This document shows positions 24,997 to 37,570 of a stretch of 64,000 nucleotides of DNA, in pieces. The translations under genes were made by a program, and so were the position numbers. The notes beneath the pieces are model-generated. The model searched no databases. It saw only the letters and a program-made list of their open reading frames with translations, and was not told the DNA's origin. How positions within the stretch are numbered: position 1 is the stretch's first letter; each line of letters opens with the position of its first letter. The stretch is from Ficedula albicollis (lineage: Eukaryota; Chordata; Aves; Passeriformes; Muscicapidae): positions 21,207,495 through 21,271,494 of the forward strand of contig NC_021681.1 in assembly GCF_000247815.1 (NCBI RefSeq), read 5' to 3'.

Positions 24997-27370
24997 TCAA
25001 TGCATTTTAGCTGCAGGACAGAGTTTGAAACTCTGCAGCTTTAGAACAGATTCACAATGACAGGGGAGCAGTGGGCACGAGGTGACACAGTGATATCAGT
25101 GCCACCCTGCCCTGAATGGATCTGCAGCCTGGTCTTCATCCAACACTCACATGTTCTGCAGAAGCCTTTTCAGAAAACAAGAGGCACAAACAGAAGCAGT
25201 ACCTCTAGGACAAGCAAGCAGAATGATCCTTTGTGCTCTAATAAGCACTGGAAAGGCTTCACCTAGAGAGCTGCCTCTGCTTTTGGACACCACCTTCCCA
25301 GACAGGAATTAAAGGAGAGAGAATTCTTCAGGGAATAGCAGCAGTGACAAGAAACAATGTGAAATGTTTAAGCTTTAATGTTAAAGAAGATGATGTAAAG
25401 GAGATTTGATAGTATGTAAATGACTCCTTCATTTAATCCTCCTTCATGAAAGGCACTATCTGGAATAAGTGAAGCAAGAAAGATTTTGGCTAATAAATAG
25501 GAAAAAATATCTGAAGATAAGGATAGTTATATACAGACATCTCCTCTCTAGAAGTGATGTTGACAGCCATCAGGAATGACAGCAGTATGGTTGATCCTGT
25601 TTGGTACAAAGGAATGAATTAGACAGCCTCAGGGAGCCTGACTCTTGAGACTGCACTTGAAATACCTACAAAGTGGGTGTCTTTGAAAGAGCATCCAAAT
25701 GCATAGATATGGCTCAATAGCACTGCAACAGACTTCAGGGATTTGACTTTGTAATATAGCTAAGGAAGAGGGGCCATACCAAGATAGGAGTGTCTTCCAT
25801 TTTTGAGAGAAATACTGAGTAAACCTGGGGTTGAAATTCTCAGTTGTAGATATTATTTATGATGGAGCTTGAGACCAAACAGATAAAAGCCTTCAAAAGG
25901 GACAGTTTTAGATTAGCAGGACTGTCTCAAGTTCATAAGATTGGTGGGCAAGTGTTGAAAGAAATCTTCAACCTGTAAGGTATAAAAAAAATCTGTAATT
26001 TTCCGTTATGGTTTCTTCAGTAATGTTTTCCCTATTAAAATAACATCTGTTGATTAATTAAACACCTTAGCATAATAATCAATGCACAAAAGAATAAACC
26101 TCCAATATTGATTAAAGCTTGCTTTGAAAACCCCTTTGAGCTCTTTAATCACAGTTTGTGGAGAGATGGTATTTTCTAGAACAAAACAGAACTGAATAGC
26201 AAGTGTGAAAGTGTGACAGAAGAAAGGTACAAAAAATGTAACTGTTTAGCTGAGGATGTTGAAACAAAGCGTGTTCAGCAATGGAATAATGTGACGGGTA
26301 ATTTACAGTGATCTGATGGAAGCTGACTGAATGCCAAATAACCTGGTTTAGTCACTTTTTTTTTCTTCCAGATACTTTGAGTATCTTTTTTCAAAGCTGA
26401 CTGTAATTGGCACATTAGATGAGTTACAAGATCACCTGCCAGGAACAAAAAGTGGTGAACCTTGATATTTATATTCGTTAGGACCATTCAGGAGCAATGG
26501 GCTTGATCCTTCCTGAACCATCCAAGTATAGAAAATTATGACCCACCATGTGGATAACAGTGAGGATGATAGCAGCTTTTACACACTGTTTTATTTTTGG
26601 TTTTTTTTTTGGGGAACTAATTACTTAAATATTATATATATGAATTAATAAATATTTGGATGAATGCAAAGACTTTGGAGGACAAGCTGGGAATATTGCA
26701 GGCTCTGGCCACTGAAAGCCACAAAAAGACTCTTGATGACTTCCATAGATATTAGACTAGAATTAGAAATATTTGATTTTTTAAAAATTCCCCCAACTGA
26801 GAATATTTACTTGTTTAAGTAATTAACACAAAGTGTCTTAGATTGGTCATGCCAGGTTGGTGCCTCTCACGTTAAGGAAACCACTTCCTAGAAAATCAAG
26901 TTGATAACATGGCAAACAATTAAAAGTTTCTATTTTGTCTGTAGGTATCAAAAATATCTAATTTTATAGAGCAATAGAGGAAAGTTATGTATGCAAGACT
27001 ATAAAAGTACAGCAACCCACAGCCCTTCATATGATTTTTTTGTCTCTGTCCAGACTGTGACAAATTATGCCGGTACTTAATTCAGCAAATCCAGAAAGCT
27101 GGATAACAAAATCGTTCCATATAGTTTAGTTATTCTCAATTTTTGTAAAGGCATGGCAATTGCAATTTAGATTTATTCTTCCATATTATTAATTTCAAGA
27201 CAATTACAATGCAAGGAAGTTACAGAGTCTGTTAAGGGTTGCTCTGATGAACAACACTTGGAGCTACTTGGGGCTTTTTTTTTGAGAAACAGGGCATGAT
27301 GAAGTGTATGGGACATGTAAATATGATTCTGGAAGGCCACTGCCCCTTCCCATGCTGTGAACCAAAAAGG

Positions 27371-27408
27371 CAACCTTTAAAGTTATTATCAACCTTTAAA
27401 GTTGTTAT
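27371..27408. repeat. Short tandem duplication, 19-bp unit, two copies
   Basis: The CAACCTTTAAAGTT-type unit occurs twice, with one A/G difference. It is a smaller member of the same class of local head-to-tail duplications seen across the window. Confidence 0.85.
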
Positions 27409-28709
27409 CACAGCATTCTACATGTATATGACATAACATGCCAACCAAAATCTGCAAACCTACAATTACCCAGTTCAGCAACTCTAATTATGAACATTTT
27501 TGTTTGGTACAATCTTCTTTCTGTCACCAATACCCTGTTTTTACAGATGAGCCACATCCAGTTCTGTTTATCTTCTGTCTTTTCACCTACAATGCATTAA
27601 CTAGTTCCAGTGGCTTTCTTGAAAGCATAATGACTTTTCCTGTACTCTAGTAAAAATATAACCCCACAAATCAAGAAGAAGCAGGCTCAGACTAAGTGGT
27701 TGAGAAGATTTACATTCTATTGCTAACTCAGTTATTACTCTGCTGAAAACCCCATAGCATCAATATAATGAATCCCTCAACCTCTGCTGCTAGCACAATT
27801 TTTCTTCCCAACCTCATTGGCTCCCAACTTTCTGCTTGACCTTTTACAATCTGTGTGTGGCAGAGCTTCATTACAACCTTTTAATGATGCACAAATGGCA
27901 CACAACACCAAGGTCACAGCACATCCCCAGTGAGAACTTCTCCAACACCTCCTGAGCAGGCAAAGAGTTTTCATTTAAAGAGACAGTTCAGGGGGGAAAC
28001 AAAACCTTACGATTTAGCATGAGTCCCAACAGCTACAAATACCCACCAGAAATGGCCAAGTCATAAAAGGAGTATCTGCTCCCCCCAAAAGGTTTTTTTA
28101 TAAAAGTTTATGTCTCAGGTCATCAGTGACCAAATGAATAAATTGTCTCATTGAAGAAACTCTCAGAAAAATTACAGTGCTTTTCTGCATAAAAAATTGT
28201 TTAATTCTTAAAAATAGAAAAAAAAAAATATACAGAGGGGCTACAAACATTCATCCCTCTAGAACATCAGAAATTTTTCTAATGTCCCAGCAGTGGGGAT
28301 ATGCATTCTATACCAAATAATCACCAGCATTTTGTTAACACAGTTCAATCTCTTTTCTGCAATTTTCCAATGGGAATGTAAAGATACCAGTGTTTAGGCC
28401 TATTTCAAAAGTATTTCAGGTTTTTTGTATTGAGACTCCTATATAAATGCAAAGCAACTTGCTATTCAAGCATGCAGACTGTAAAGCACATTATTCAGTA
28501 TTGGTTAATGCAAAGTCACTGCATACATGCATATATTGCATCTCAGTTACTGCTGAAGCAGAGTACAATGTTTCAAGTGAATATTTAATATTACTTTATA
28601 TGCTTTTTGTATATGGAGCAATTATTGCTCAAACCCATAGAATTACATCTAAAGTTTCCTATGAGGCAATGGCATGCTCCTTTACTCACGGCATTTTAAT
28701 CTCTTTGTA

Positions 28710-28729
28710 ATGCATATATATATATGCAT
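28710..28729. repeat. Perfect 20-bp palindrome, AT-rich
   Basis: Self-complementary ATGCAT-(TA)n-ATGCAT arrangement. It is probably a by-product of a short TA microsatellite flanked by ATGCA words. Confidence 0.6.
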
Positions 28730-28939
28730 ATACAATAAATATTTCCATTCACTGTGTGCAGGTACCTGCATGCAAAGGCACACTCAATGCACTTTCCTTG
28801 CTCAGTTCTCTTCTCTTACAATGGGGGAAATTAGGAATAGCAAGCAATTCAGTGCAGGCAGACATTCCACTGTGCAGCTAATCTGTGAGGAGATTTAGGA
28901 CCAAACTAGCCTGTATCTCATGACTAAAATTGCAGTGTT

Positions 28940-29358
28940 CATGGAACCACAGAACACTTCCAATGATGAGGATCCACAGTTTCCCTGGACAACAGTTCCA
29001 CCACCATCATTGTAAAATATGTCTTCCTAATGCCCAGTATAAATCTTGCTTCATTCAGCTAAAACCATTGCCCCTTGTCCTGTCTGTGCTTGGCAAATTC
29101 TCTTTCCATGCTTCTCACAAGCTGCTGTTATATATCAAAAGGCCACACTCAGGTCTCCCTCTTGTCCAGGCAGAGCAATCCCAACTCTCAGCCTCTCTCC
29201 ATAGCAGAGGTGCTCCAGCACTCAGAGTAATTTTGCATTTCTTGTCTGACCCTACTTTAACGAGTCCACACCTTTCTTGCACTGGAGAACTGGATGCAGC
29301 ACTGGAGGTGGGGTCTCACCAGAGCAGAGGGGAAGCATCACCACTCTCAACCTGCTGA
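28940..29358 (-). mobile_element. CR1 LINE fragment, diverged, 3' portion
   Basis: In plus-strand order the sequence follows the reverse complement of the CR1 3' region. A CACTTCCA...GGATCCACAG stretch is followed by TCATTGTAAAA...CTTCCTAATG and then AACCATTGCCCCTTGTCCTGTC. After that come the AAAGGCCACA...CAGGTC segment, the CTCTCAGCCT...AGAGGTGCTCCAGC segment and the GGTGGGGTCTCACCAGAGCAGAG segment near the right end. Many substitutions and small gaps show an old insertion. The left edge appears to join the terminal CACAGAA-type words directly to internal sequence, implying an internal deletion. No intact coding frame remains. Confidence 0.85.
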
Positions 29359-30295
29359 TCAATTAATTGTATTAGATAGATCACTTTCTACTCCCTGAAT
29401 TGTCACTGACACTTTTGACTCCTTCGTTGTACTTCCATTTCCCCGTTATTAAAAATTACATTAAATTTATTTTTCACCCATGGAACAGCATAACGATTGT
29501 TGAAGTCAGGAAGATCTGACATCCTAGGACACATAGCAATGTAAAAATGCAAAGCCATGTTTATGATTTCAGGCATCTGACAATTATTGAAAAGGAAACA
29601 TCAGGAACCAAACACAATCCCTGATACAGTTTTACTATGGGCATACTGCCCTGGATCTGAAACTGTGGGAAAAAAACCCAAAGCAAGAAAACCATTGATC
29701 CTGGACACTTGAACTCTGCTCCTTTTGACAAAGACTGCCAGGGCCAAGCTCTCTTTTCATGACTTTCAAAGAAGTAACTAATACATTGTTCTGGACTTAG
29801 AACAACATAAATAAAATCAGATGCTGGCTGTGGTCCCGTAAATAGTTTGTACAAACAACACAGATTCAGTGTAAGAATACAATGCAAGTTTTTCTACCCA
29901 TGAAAGAATCTTGAAAAACAACACATCTAACGCACTTTAAAAATGCCACCAAACAAAACCAAACACCCAAAACCAACCAAACCAACCTTGGGTAAAACCA
30001 CGCATCTGGTCTCCAAGTCAGGCCAGAGACAAGCCCCCAGAGGCCCCTTTGTCACACTGTCCCAAAATCCTCACCCAGCCTCCAGCAATGCATAGCTCAC
30101 AAACATCATGAGGCAGAGTGATGCTTACCAGTCATTAATGGATCAGTAATTATTAATTTTTCTTCTCACCCCTCTCCTATGTTCCACAGACTTGGCTCAT
30201 TTGCTATTTACACCAATTAATTTCAAGTAGTAGGACTGGAATATGTATGTGAAATGTACTATTTTTTTAAAAAAGCTCAAGCTCAATATAATGCT
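29359..30295. other. Unannotated non-coding sequence with an A/C-rich run
   Basis: No gene is recognised. An A- and C-only stretch at about 29947-29990, built from AAAC and CCAA words, is low-complexity. The minus-strand frame at 29561-29887 has no recognisable domain. Confidence 0.6.
29947..29990. repeat. A/C-rich low-complexity run
   Basis: Irregular AAAC/CCAAC words over about 44 bases, with almost no G or T. Confidence 0.7.
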
Positions 30296-30453
30296 TGATA
30301 TAGCCACTAGTAAAAATTCAGGTTGAAGGCTGGATTTTGATCTTGCAGTTCCATAGCTGGGGTTACATCTACACTGATATAGCCACTAGTAAGAATTCAG
30401 GTTGAAGGCTGGATTTTGACCTTGCAGTTCCATAGCTGGGGTTACATCTACAC
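30296..30453. repeat. Tandem duplication, 79-bp unit, two copies
   Basis: Copy 1 is 30296-30374 and copy 2 is 30375-30453, directly abutting. The differences seen are A/G (AAAAATTC versus AAGAATTC) and T/C (GATCTTG versus GACCTTG), both transitions. Confidence 0.95.
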
Positions 30454-30466
30454 AAGGTAATAAATT

Positions 30467-30633
30467 ATTTGGAGGCAGTTAAGATAACCAGGAGAGGACA
30501 CAATTCCTTCCAGAACCGGAAAAAACTAACCACAAAACTTCCAACAGACGATTTGGAGGCAGTTAAGATAACCAGTAGAGGACACAATTCCTTCCAGAAC
30601 TGGAAAAAACTAACCACAAAACTTCCAACAGAC
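30467..30633. repeat. Tandem duplication, 83-bp unit, two copies
   Basis: Copy 1 is 30467-30549 and copy 2 is 30551-30633 (period 84). Differences are AGGAGAG versus AGTAGAG and ACCGG versus ACTGG (a CpG transition). Only 13 bases separate it from the preceding duplication. Confidence 0.95.
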
Positions 30634-31338
30634 TAACAAAGTTCACTCTGAGTTACCACTTCTTTGCAAAATGTTCTACAAGTTTCCTGCTAGAATGACT
30701 ACTACAGCTATGGCTTCTAAGGGAGAAATTCAGGATTTTATTTTAGGGACTACAGCTAGACTTTCCATATGCCACTTAGACAGTAGGAGGTTCATACACA
30801 CTGTATAAAGCAGCCATAGGCAGATGCCTCTATTCACTTTTTGAAACTTTTCTTCTTCTTCTCCATATTTAGAAAATTGCATTTCACTTTCCTCACATTT
30901 TAAAAATATACTTAGTAGCCCCCAGCTGTGGATCCCTATCTGAGGTGGGAATTGGACATATTTCACAGGATACTGCCTGGTCTGCATCTGCAGATCTCGA
31001 AACCAAACAGTTCAAAGCTTCTGAGTTTTGTTATAATGGAAGTGCCAAGGCTTCTCTTTTAATTAATTAGATATAAATTAGTCTTTAATTGCAAATTCTT
31101 GATTTTTTTTCTTTGTTAACAGCCCCTAAATTACAAAAAAGATAAGACTCCATGTAAATCAATCCATAGTCCCAATACTTTCATTAGCATGGTCATGAAA
31201 TTACAGCAGAATAACAAAGAGACTGTATATAATTAAGCAGGAGGAGAACAGAAACAACTCAAACTGTCAATCAGCAAATAATGAAGCGAAATGTATGAAA
31301 AAAGAAAGCAGTAAGTGGGGTTCAATGCAATTTTTATA
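30634..31338. other. Unannotated non-coding sequence
   Basis: Unique AT-rich DNA between two duplications, with no recognisable feature. Confidence 0.65.
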
Positions 31339-31469
31339 AAAAAAACTAACACCATTGAAACATTCCCTTAAGGACCTGGCATTTCTGAAGTACATCAGAA
31401 GCTTAAAAAAACTAACACCATCAAAACATTCCCTTAAGGACCTGGCATTTCTGAAGTACATCAGAAGCT
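31339..31469. repeat. Tandem duplication, 65-bp unit, two copies
   Basis: Copy 1 is 31339-31403 and copy 2 is 31405-31469 (period 66). The differences seen are two adjacent transitions, ATTGAAAC versus ATCAAAAC, plus the length of the leading A-run. A minus-strand frame (31267-31461) shows a doubled MYFRNARSLREC-type peptide because of this. Confidence 0.94.
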
Positions 31470-32398
31470 AATTTCTTATTAATTTTTTCAGATTCACATA
31501 CAGGAGGACAATTAAAAATATTCTCATTTGGTGAAGCTGAGACTTCCCTATATGTACAGCATATTGCTGTTCACAATGGTGAGATTTTAATACATTAACG
31601 TGCTGGGAGAGGATTTTTTTAAGGTAAAAAGATATCTTTAAGTGATATACCTTAATATATACACCCACAGAGAATATAAGGACTACAGTTTGTGATTTGA
31701 TTACAGAAATTCAGGGCTAAATATTGTTGTTTATTTTTAAAGAGTGGAGGAGGATGTGCAGTAGCTCTGAGGGAATGGAAAGATTGGAGGACAGAATTCT
31801 GGGCAGGATAGAGAACGGAGATTTATTTGTTGTTGGGAATTAAGGCCCAAAACTTCATGGAAAACAAAGCTCAAATTCAGTCTAAAGCACGGATAGCAAA
31901 CTGGAAACCTGCATCTGCTGCACATGATATCAGGTAATGAGATCTATTTTATCTTTTCTTCTTTGTATATTAATGAGTAATGAAAATCACTAACATTAAA
32001 ACCTGTGTAAAATCACACTATGGAAAGATGTGGTTAATTGACCTAATGGTTCCATTTACTGAGAATTTTGCATGCAACATGTGATATAAAGTTTTGTGAT
32101 GTCAAAGACACCCCAAGGGACCTTGAAGAAAACCCATTCTTGGATGTTTTCAAAATAGACAAGAATCTGAGCAGCCTCAAGCTTTGATGGCAGCCCCCTT
32201 TTTTGGCACAACAGTGAAAAAAAGAAATTTTTGCAGGTCCTGTCTGTCTTAAATATCCTGTGGCTGGTGGTTTACTCCTAACAATGTACTCATACCAAAG
32301 CAGTGATAATATTTTAAAATTACTTTTAACCAGAGTCTGACTTAATTACTGTGGAGCCATTATTAAATGTTTGTATAAAGTGGTGGATTTGCCTCCTG
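31470..32398. other. Unannotated non-coding sequence
   Basis: No gene or transposon is recognised. AT-rich, unique by eye. Confidence 0.65.
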
Positions 32399-32542
32399 TT
32401 TTTTTTGTGGGGTTATTTTTTTGGTTTTTTTTTGCTTTTTTTGTTTTTGTTTGTTTATTGTGGGGTTTCTGGTTTTTTTGTGGGGTTATTTTTTTGGGTT
32501 TTTTTTTTGCTTTTTTTTGTTTTTGTTTGTTTATTGTGGGGT
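32399..32542. repeat. T/G-rich low-complexity tandem duplication, about 70-bp unit
   Basis: Copy 1 is about 32399-32467 and copy 2 about 32473-32542. Each reads T-run, GTGGGGTTA, T-run, GCTTTT, GTTTTTGTTTGTTTATTGTGGGG. T-run lengths differ between the copies. The overlapping frames on both strands (leucine/phenylalanine-rich or lysine/asparagine-rich) are by-products of composition. Replication slippage is a plausible cause here, unlike for the complex-sequence duplications. Confidence 0.88.
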
Positions 32543-35500
32543 TTTTGTCTTTTGTTTGTCTTGTTTTTGCTTTAATTCTCATTTTAGTGCAGTAGTTTTA
32601 GCCTTGTCTTTTGAAGAAGTGAAAACAATACTCTACAGTCTTGTAAAGACATAGTTGGTATTGAATATCAGTAAGCACAAGGAAGTGCCCTTTCCTGCAA
32701 GTCTTGATCTTGGAAATTCATTCTGCCACTCACAGGAGCAAACCCAAACAAAAAATTACTTCAGATCTTGCACAAGCAGCAAACATTTACTGGCATGGCC
32801 AGTGTCTTCTGTGTCTTTACTCCCATCTAGACAGGAACTGTGCACTGACAGAAGCATCTGCATTCCTACACCACTTGCACTAATATTGCTTTTCATCTGC
32901 TCAAGTGGCTTCTACAGGATTACAACCTTTTGAAAACATACAGCTAATATACACATGGATGCAGCCAAACCAATTTACTGAATTAGAATATAGTTGAGTC
33001 TGAATCTCACTATTAGTGTATGTAGTAATGGGGGAAAACCCAATAATTAGTACATTGATTTTTATGTTACCCTAATTACCAGAGTGCGCTTACTGCTTTT
33101 CAGATAGAGAAGTAGGAAGGCCTTTCCTGGCTAAAAGACAGATTTTTCCAGAACAGGAAGTCTCACACACACAGGATGATGTCAAATCTGTATCTGGGAT
33201 ACTTTATTTTATTCCACTGTTAGTCTTCCTGAAGGTGAAAGGGACTTTTGTAGCATGTATCATATATACTTAGCTCCATAGTTGCCATAGCAGTCAGTTT
33301 AAGGTCATCAAGACTATGTATGTGCACATATGTAAAATTGATAAAATCTATAATTTTATATCCACATCATATCTGTAACACCCCAATAAATTGGATTTGT
33401 CATTAATACAGATTCTGCAATAACCACTCAGCCATATCTTGCACGAGGCAGTGCACCTTGTTGAAAGGCTGAGCTGTCACATGGCTCTTCAATATTTTGT
33501 TATTCAAACTTAGCCCTTACTTTTTCATATTAAAAATTGGTAATGATGTTCCCTTCTTGCTGAAGAACTGGCAGAAAGAATCCTGTTACTCCCCTAATGA
33601 AGTCCCCAGACAGAACCGACAATTTTCTAAGGAACAAAAGAAAAAATGTTGCTCTAAGCTTCAGAACTGACCCTATTGACTGAAAGCTGTGTCTTACCTT
33701 GTTGCAAATTAGTGCACTGAGCAAATTATCTCATGCCAAAAAGACAAGAGAAGAGGCTTAGCAGCATTCGTGCCCCACTTTTCCCAGTTGGTATTGTCAG
33801 CAGTTGTTTTGTGGCAAAACCGAGGAACATAATAAGAGCATACAGCTGGAAATAAGAGACAAAATTGCCATCTTATGGCAGGGCTGCCTGGGATCATTTT
33901 GAAAAACTGTCTAGCACAGGTGGTGCTCTCCAGAATGGGAAGGAAACCATTTCGTAGAGGTGGGAAAATGAAAACTGTAAATCTGGGATTTCTTATTTTC
34001 CTTCCTTTTAAATTGTCTTGGTTCTGGCCTCATATGAAGAGGGTTAAATTTTCTTACTCTATAAAGTCAGAACTGATTTCAATAATAGAAACTCCTCTAT
34101 GAATTAATGGTCAGGTCTGCTTTCATATTTTATTCTTCTGGTTCACGTTACCTTTTAATTCCCCCTTTCCTTATATCAGTAGTGCAATGCTACCTTGCTA
34201 TCTGCTATTCCTCCTTGCTCTGAGGAATTCAATACAATCTGACCTCCCAGCTCTCAAATTTCAATTCTCCCACTCCATTTAATAACTTCATTTATTTTTG
34301 TTGTTGCTTTGTTGCTACTCTACCCCTTAAACTGTTTCCGCCTTCCCCTCTCACTTGAGAGTCCACTAACATGAGGCCTCAAAGTTATGGTCATTTATTT
34401 TTATATTGCAATTGTTTGAGACTTTAGCACAATAAACACTTCAAAAACTGAAGCACAGGAAAAGGTTTTGAGTAGGTTAGCCAAAAGAGTTCTTCAAATG
34501 CAACTGGTTGGCACGGATCAAACAAAAGTGGTCTTGGTTATAGCAGACATCCAAGCTAAACCAGTTCCTTTAATTTCATGAGTTGAATTTGATTCATTAT
34601 GACTCTCAGCTTCACCTTTTAACCATTCTCTCAGTGTCACATTTACTTGAGGGTTGGTTTTTGCACACATTGTGCAAGCAGAATCAGCTGGGATTTAGCA
34701 GCACAATCCAAGCTCAACCTGACTTAGAATCACAGCCTGCTTGTTTCATAAAAACTGTTCAGCATTTTTCTTGTATTTATTATTAGAGAGCTGAAAGTTT
34801 ACACTTTCTCTAAGTATTGAATTTCAGGAGTCAAAACAGGCCTTCTGCTCGCTTCATTTGTTAAAATCAATTTGAAATTAGCATTTTATATTGCAAGACC
34901 AAGCCAATCTCATAATAATGCCACAGTACAATAACAAACTGTTGAAAATTTCTATTGCAATTCCTTTCTTGTAGTCATTAGTAACTAGTGTTTTGCATTA
35001 TAGCATTACTTAAATTCAATTGCTTGACAGACTCGCTGCATTATTAGACTTTTTGCTCTTGGGGTTTCAATTTCAATTTCTGGTTGTGGGGGTAGAATGT
35101 CAAGTGGCAATTTTCTCAAGTTCATTCTTGCTGCTAAGGACCAGAACCCCCCTCACTGATAACAAATTCATTTGTTTCCAGGAAAGAAGCAAATTATTAG
35201 GGTTAACTCCCTCTGGCCTTCATTAGGGAGCAGATAGGAGGTATCAAGTTGGTAACTTCCACTATTTAAACATATTTAGCTTTAGCAATACAAGGCAAAC
35301 AGCTTAAAAAGCATGATTATTTGTGTTCCTGTTGCACATGTTGCCTAGAATTGGGCTGTCAAAGGGGAGTAGAAGAGTGCTTTAAAAACTGCATTTATTC
35401 ATCTGCAGAGAGACAATTGGAAATAAAGGTCTAAGTCAACCAGTGGCAAGATCCACAAGTGGTTCTAATAAAGGAATTCCGGGCTACTGACAACAAATAG

Positions 35501-36533
35501 GAGGCAAATCCAGCCTTCATACACAGAAAACCCAGTGTGAGCTGAGCAGAGAGACCACCAGGCTTCTGCTAAAAAAAACACCTTCCTGCTAGCATTTATA
35601 ACATGAAACATAAAATTAAAAATAATATGTAGTATAACAATTAAACTAATATAAATTATTACATATTTGTGCATACAATATACAAATTTTATACAAAACA
35701 CAGATACATATTCTTACACCAACATTTTTCTGAAAGACCCACCAATTATTCCTAGGGAATTGTCACAGCAACAGCACAGGCCAGGATATGTCTGGGATGG
35801 TGATTAGGAATGCCATGAGCCCCCCTGCTGTGATAATGATCCATCTCATCGTTTTAGGGATAGGAAGAGACAAAGAAAAGCTGCAGTTTCATTAAATACA
35901 GTAAATAATTTAAGGAGAGTAAAATTGTTCATCTCAGAATAGTTTCCTTTAAAATATCTGCATGGCTGTGAAGCAAACTGCAAATCCTATCTTGTTTTAT
36001 AAGAAGGATGCTAAAAAGACTAAAATCTGATTTCCAGTGGATGTTTATCATGCATGATTCATTATTCTCTATTCTTTTCATTAGGGAAAAAAACAAAAAA
36101 CTCAAACTTTGCTTTGTCATTTTATCTTTGTTCCTAGAGTAATCCAGGTACAAGAAGAATACTGACTCCAGCACAAAGCCAGAGACAAATTCCTGAAAAT
36201 ATGTGTTTTAAGAGCATCCCTCAAAGTTGTGACTGTACATGGACAGGTGTACAGGAGAACAAAACCAGCAGATATTCCGGGTAAAAAAACCCCAAAGATT
36301 ACTTTGATTCTCCAACCACAAGCCTCTAAGATGAAGCTTTCTGTTGAAATGTGTAATTTTTGTCTTTTATGGTAAATATCTACGATGAACCTCGAGACAT
36401 CCCCAGATACCTTCTCTCAAGGCCCTGCAGTTATGTGATTCTGCAGAGGATGAGATCCACATGCAGATTTCCCCTCTTCAGTTCCCCTTGTTACTATTTA
36501 AAGATATTTCTACCCTTCACAAACTCATCTGCG
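32543..36533. other. Unannotated non-coding sequence
   Basis: No gene is supported. The part at about 34850-35230 is unique, ORF-poor and rich in ATTA, CAATTG and TGACAG words and reads like conserved non-coding DNA. The segment 35600-35700 is very AT-rich. The open frames elsewhere are short and unremarkable. Confidence 0.6.
34850..35230. other. Candidate conserved non-coding stretch
   Basis: Several ATTA/TAAT cores, CAATTG and TTGACAG words sit in a compositionally even stretch without repeats. Such features are common in vertebrate developmental enhancers, but without cross-species alignment this is only a suggestion. Confidence 0.2.
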
Positions 36534-36549
36534 TTTTTTTTTTTTTTTT
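36534..36549. repeat. T16 homopolymer
   Basis: Run of 16 T immediately upstream of the 505-bp duplication. A second T-run and C-run begin each copy of that duplication. Confidence 0.9.
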
Positions 36550-36560
36550 CTTGCAAGGTT

Positions 36561-37570
36561 TTTTTTCCCCCCAGAGGCGATATATTAAAGATAATTTCAT
36601 TATGTAAAATCTTCCTTTTGCTTATCCCTGACTACTCATGCTACTCCCCCTTTCCCCAGGCATTCCCCTGGATATTTCAGACTTTGCTACATCGGGAAAC
36701 CAGGAAGAGGAACACTGAAAAACAGGAGATTCTGAGGAGATAATCTCTAATCCAGCCTCTTCACAGGCTCATTGGAAAATAAGCACCAGCTCCAAAATAA
36801 AGAATTCTATTGTTATGCTCTTGCAGAGAAGAAAGAAACCTTTGAACATGAAGGATAGAATTTCACTAATTCTATGGTCAATGAAGAAGAATTGCCCATT
36901 CAGGTGCAGCAGATATTGTCACCAAACTTCCAAATGAAACTGATAAAGACACCCAGGCCCTTTCACCAGCAAGGACTGATGCTTCTTGCAACACCTGTCA
37001 CAACAGTGGGAATCACACTTTTGTTTGTATTGTCCATCTTTCACGTGGAAACTATTTCAGTTTCTTTTTTTTCCCCCAGAGGCGATATATTAAAGATAAT
37101 TTCATTATGTAAAATCTTCCTTTTGCTTATCCCTGACTACTCATGCTACTCCCCCTTTCCCCAGGCATTCCCCTGGATATTTCAGACTTTGCTACATCGG
37201 GAAACCAGGAAGAGGAACACTGAAAAACAGGAGATTCTGAGGAGATAATCTCTAATCCAGCCTCTTCACAGGCTCATTGGAAAATAAGCACCAGCTCCAA
37301 AATAAAGAATTCTATTGTTATGCTCTTGCAGAGAAGAAAGAAACCTTTGAACATGAAGGATAGAATTCCACTAATTCTATGGTCAATGAAGAAGAATTGC
37401 CCATTCAGGTGCAGCAGATATTGTCACCAAACTTCCAAATGAAACTGATAAAGACACCCAGGCCCTTTCACCAGCAAGGACTGATGCTTCTTGCAACACC
37501 TGTCACAACAGTGGGAATCACACTTTTGTTTGTATTGTCCATCTTTCACGTGGAAACTATTTCAGTTTCC
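36561..37570. repeat. Tandem duplication, about 505-bp unit, two copies
   Basis: Copy 1 is about 36561-37065 and copy 2 about 37066-37570. Apart from the length of the leading T/C run, the only difference I find is a T/C transition (36863 versus 37368). The unit is not a recognisable transposon. Its plus-strand open frames (36360-36743, 36874-37248, 37379-37597) share long identical peptides because of the duplication. The first begins at TTG, not ATG, and none resembles a known protein. Confidence 0.96.

Larger units (their letters stand above)
24997..28939. other. Unannotated non-coding sequence
   Basis: No gene is supported. Landmarks are a 19-bp tandem repeat at 27371-27408 and a 20-bp perfect AT-rich palindrome at 28710-28729. 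The open frames in this region are short and carry no motif. Confidence 0.65.

Noticed and set aside
32346..32654. Overlapping frames rich in Phe/Leu/Val or Lys/Asn/Gln that resemble membrane or low-complexity proteins
   Set aside because: They are translations of a T/G-rich low-complexity tandem repeat in several frames on both strands.
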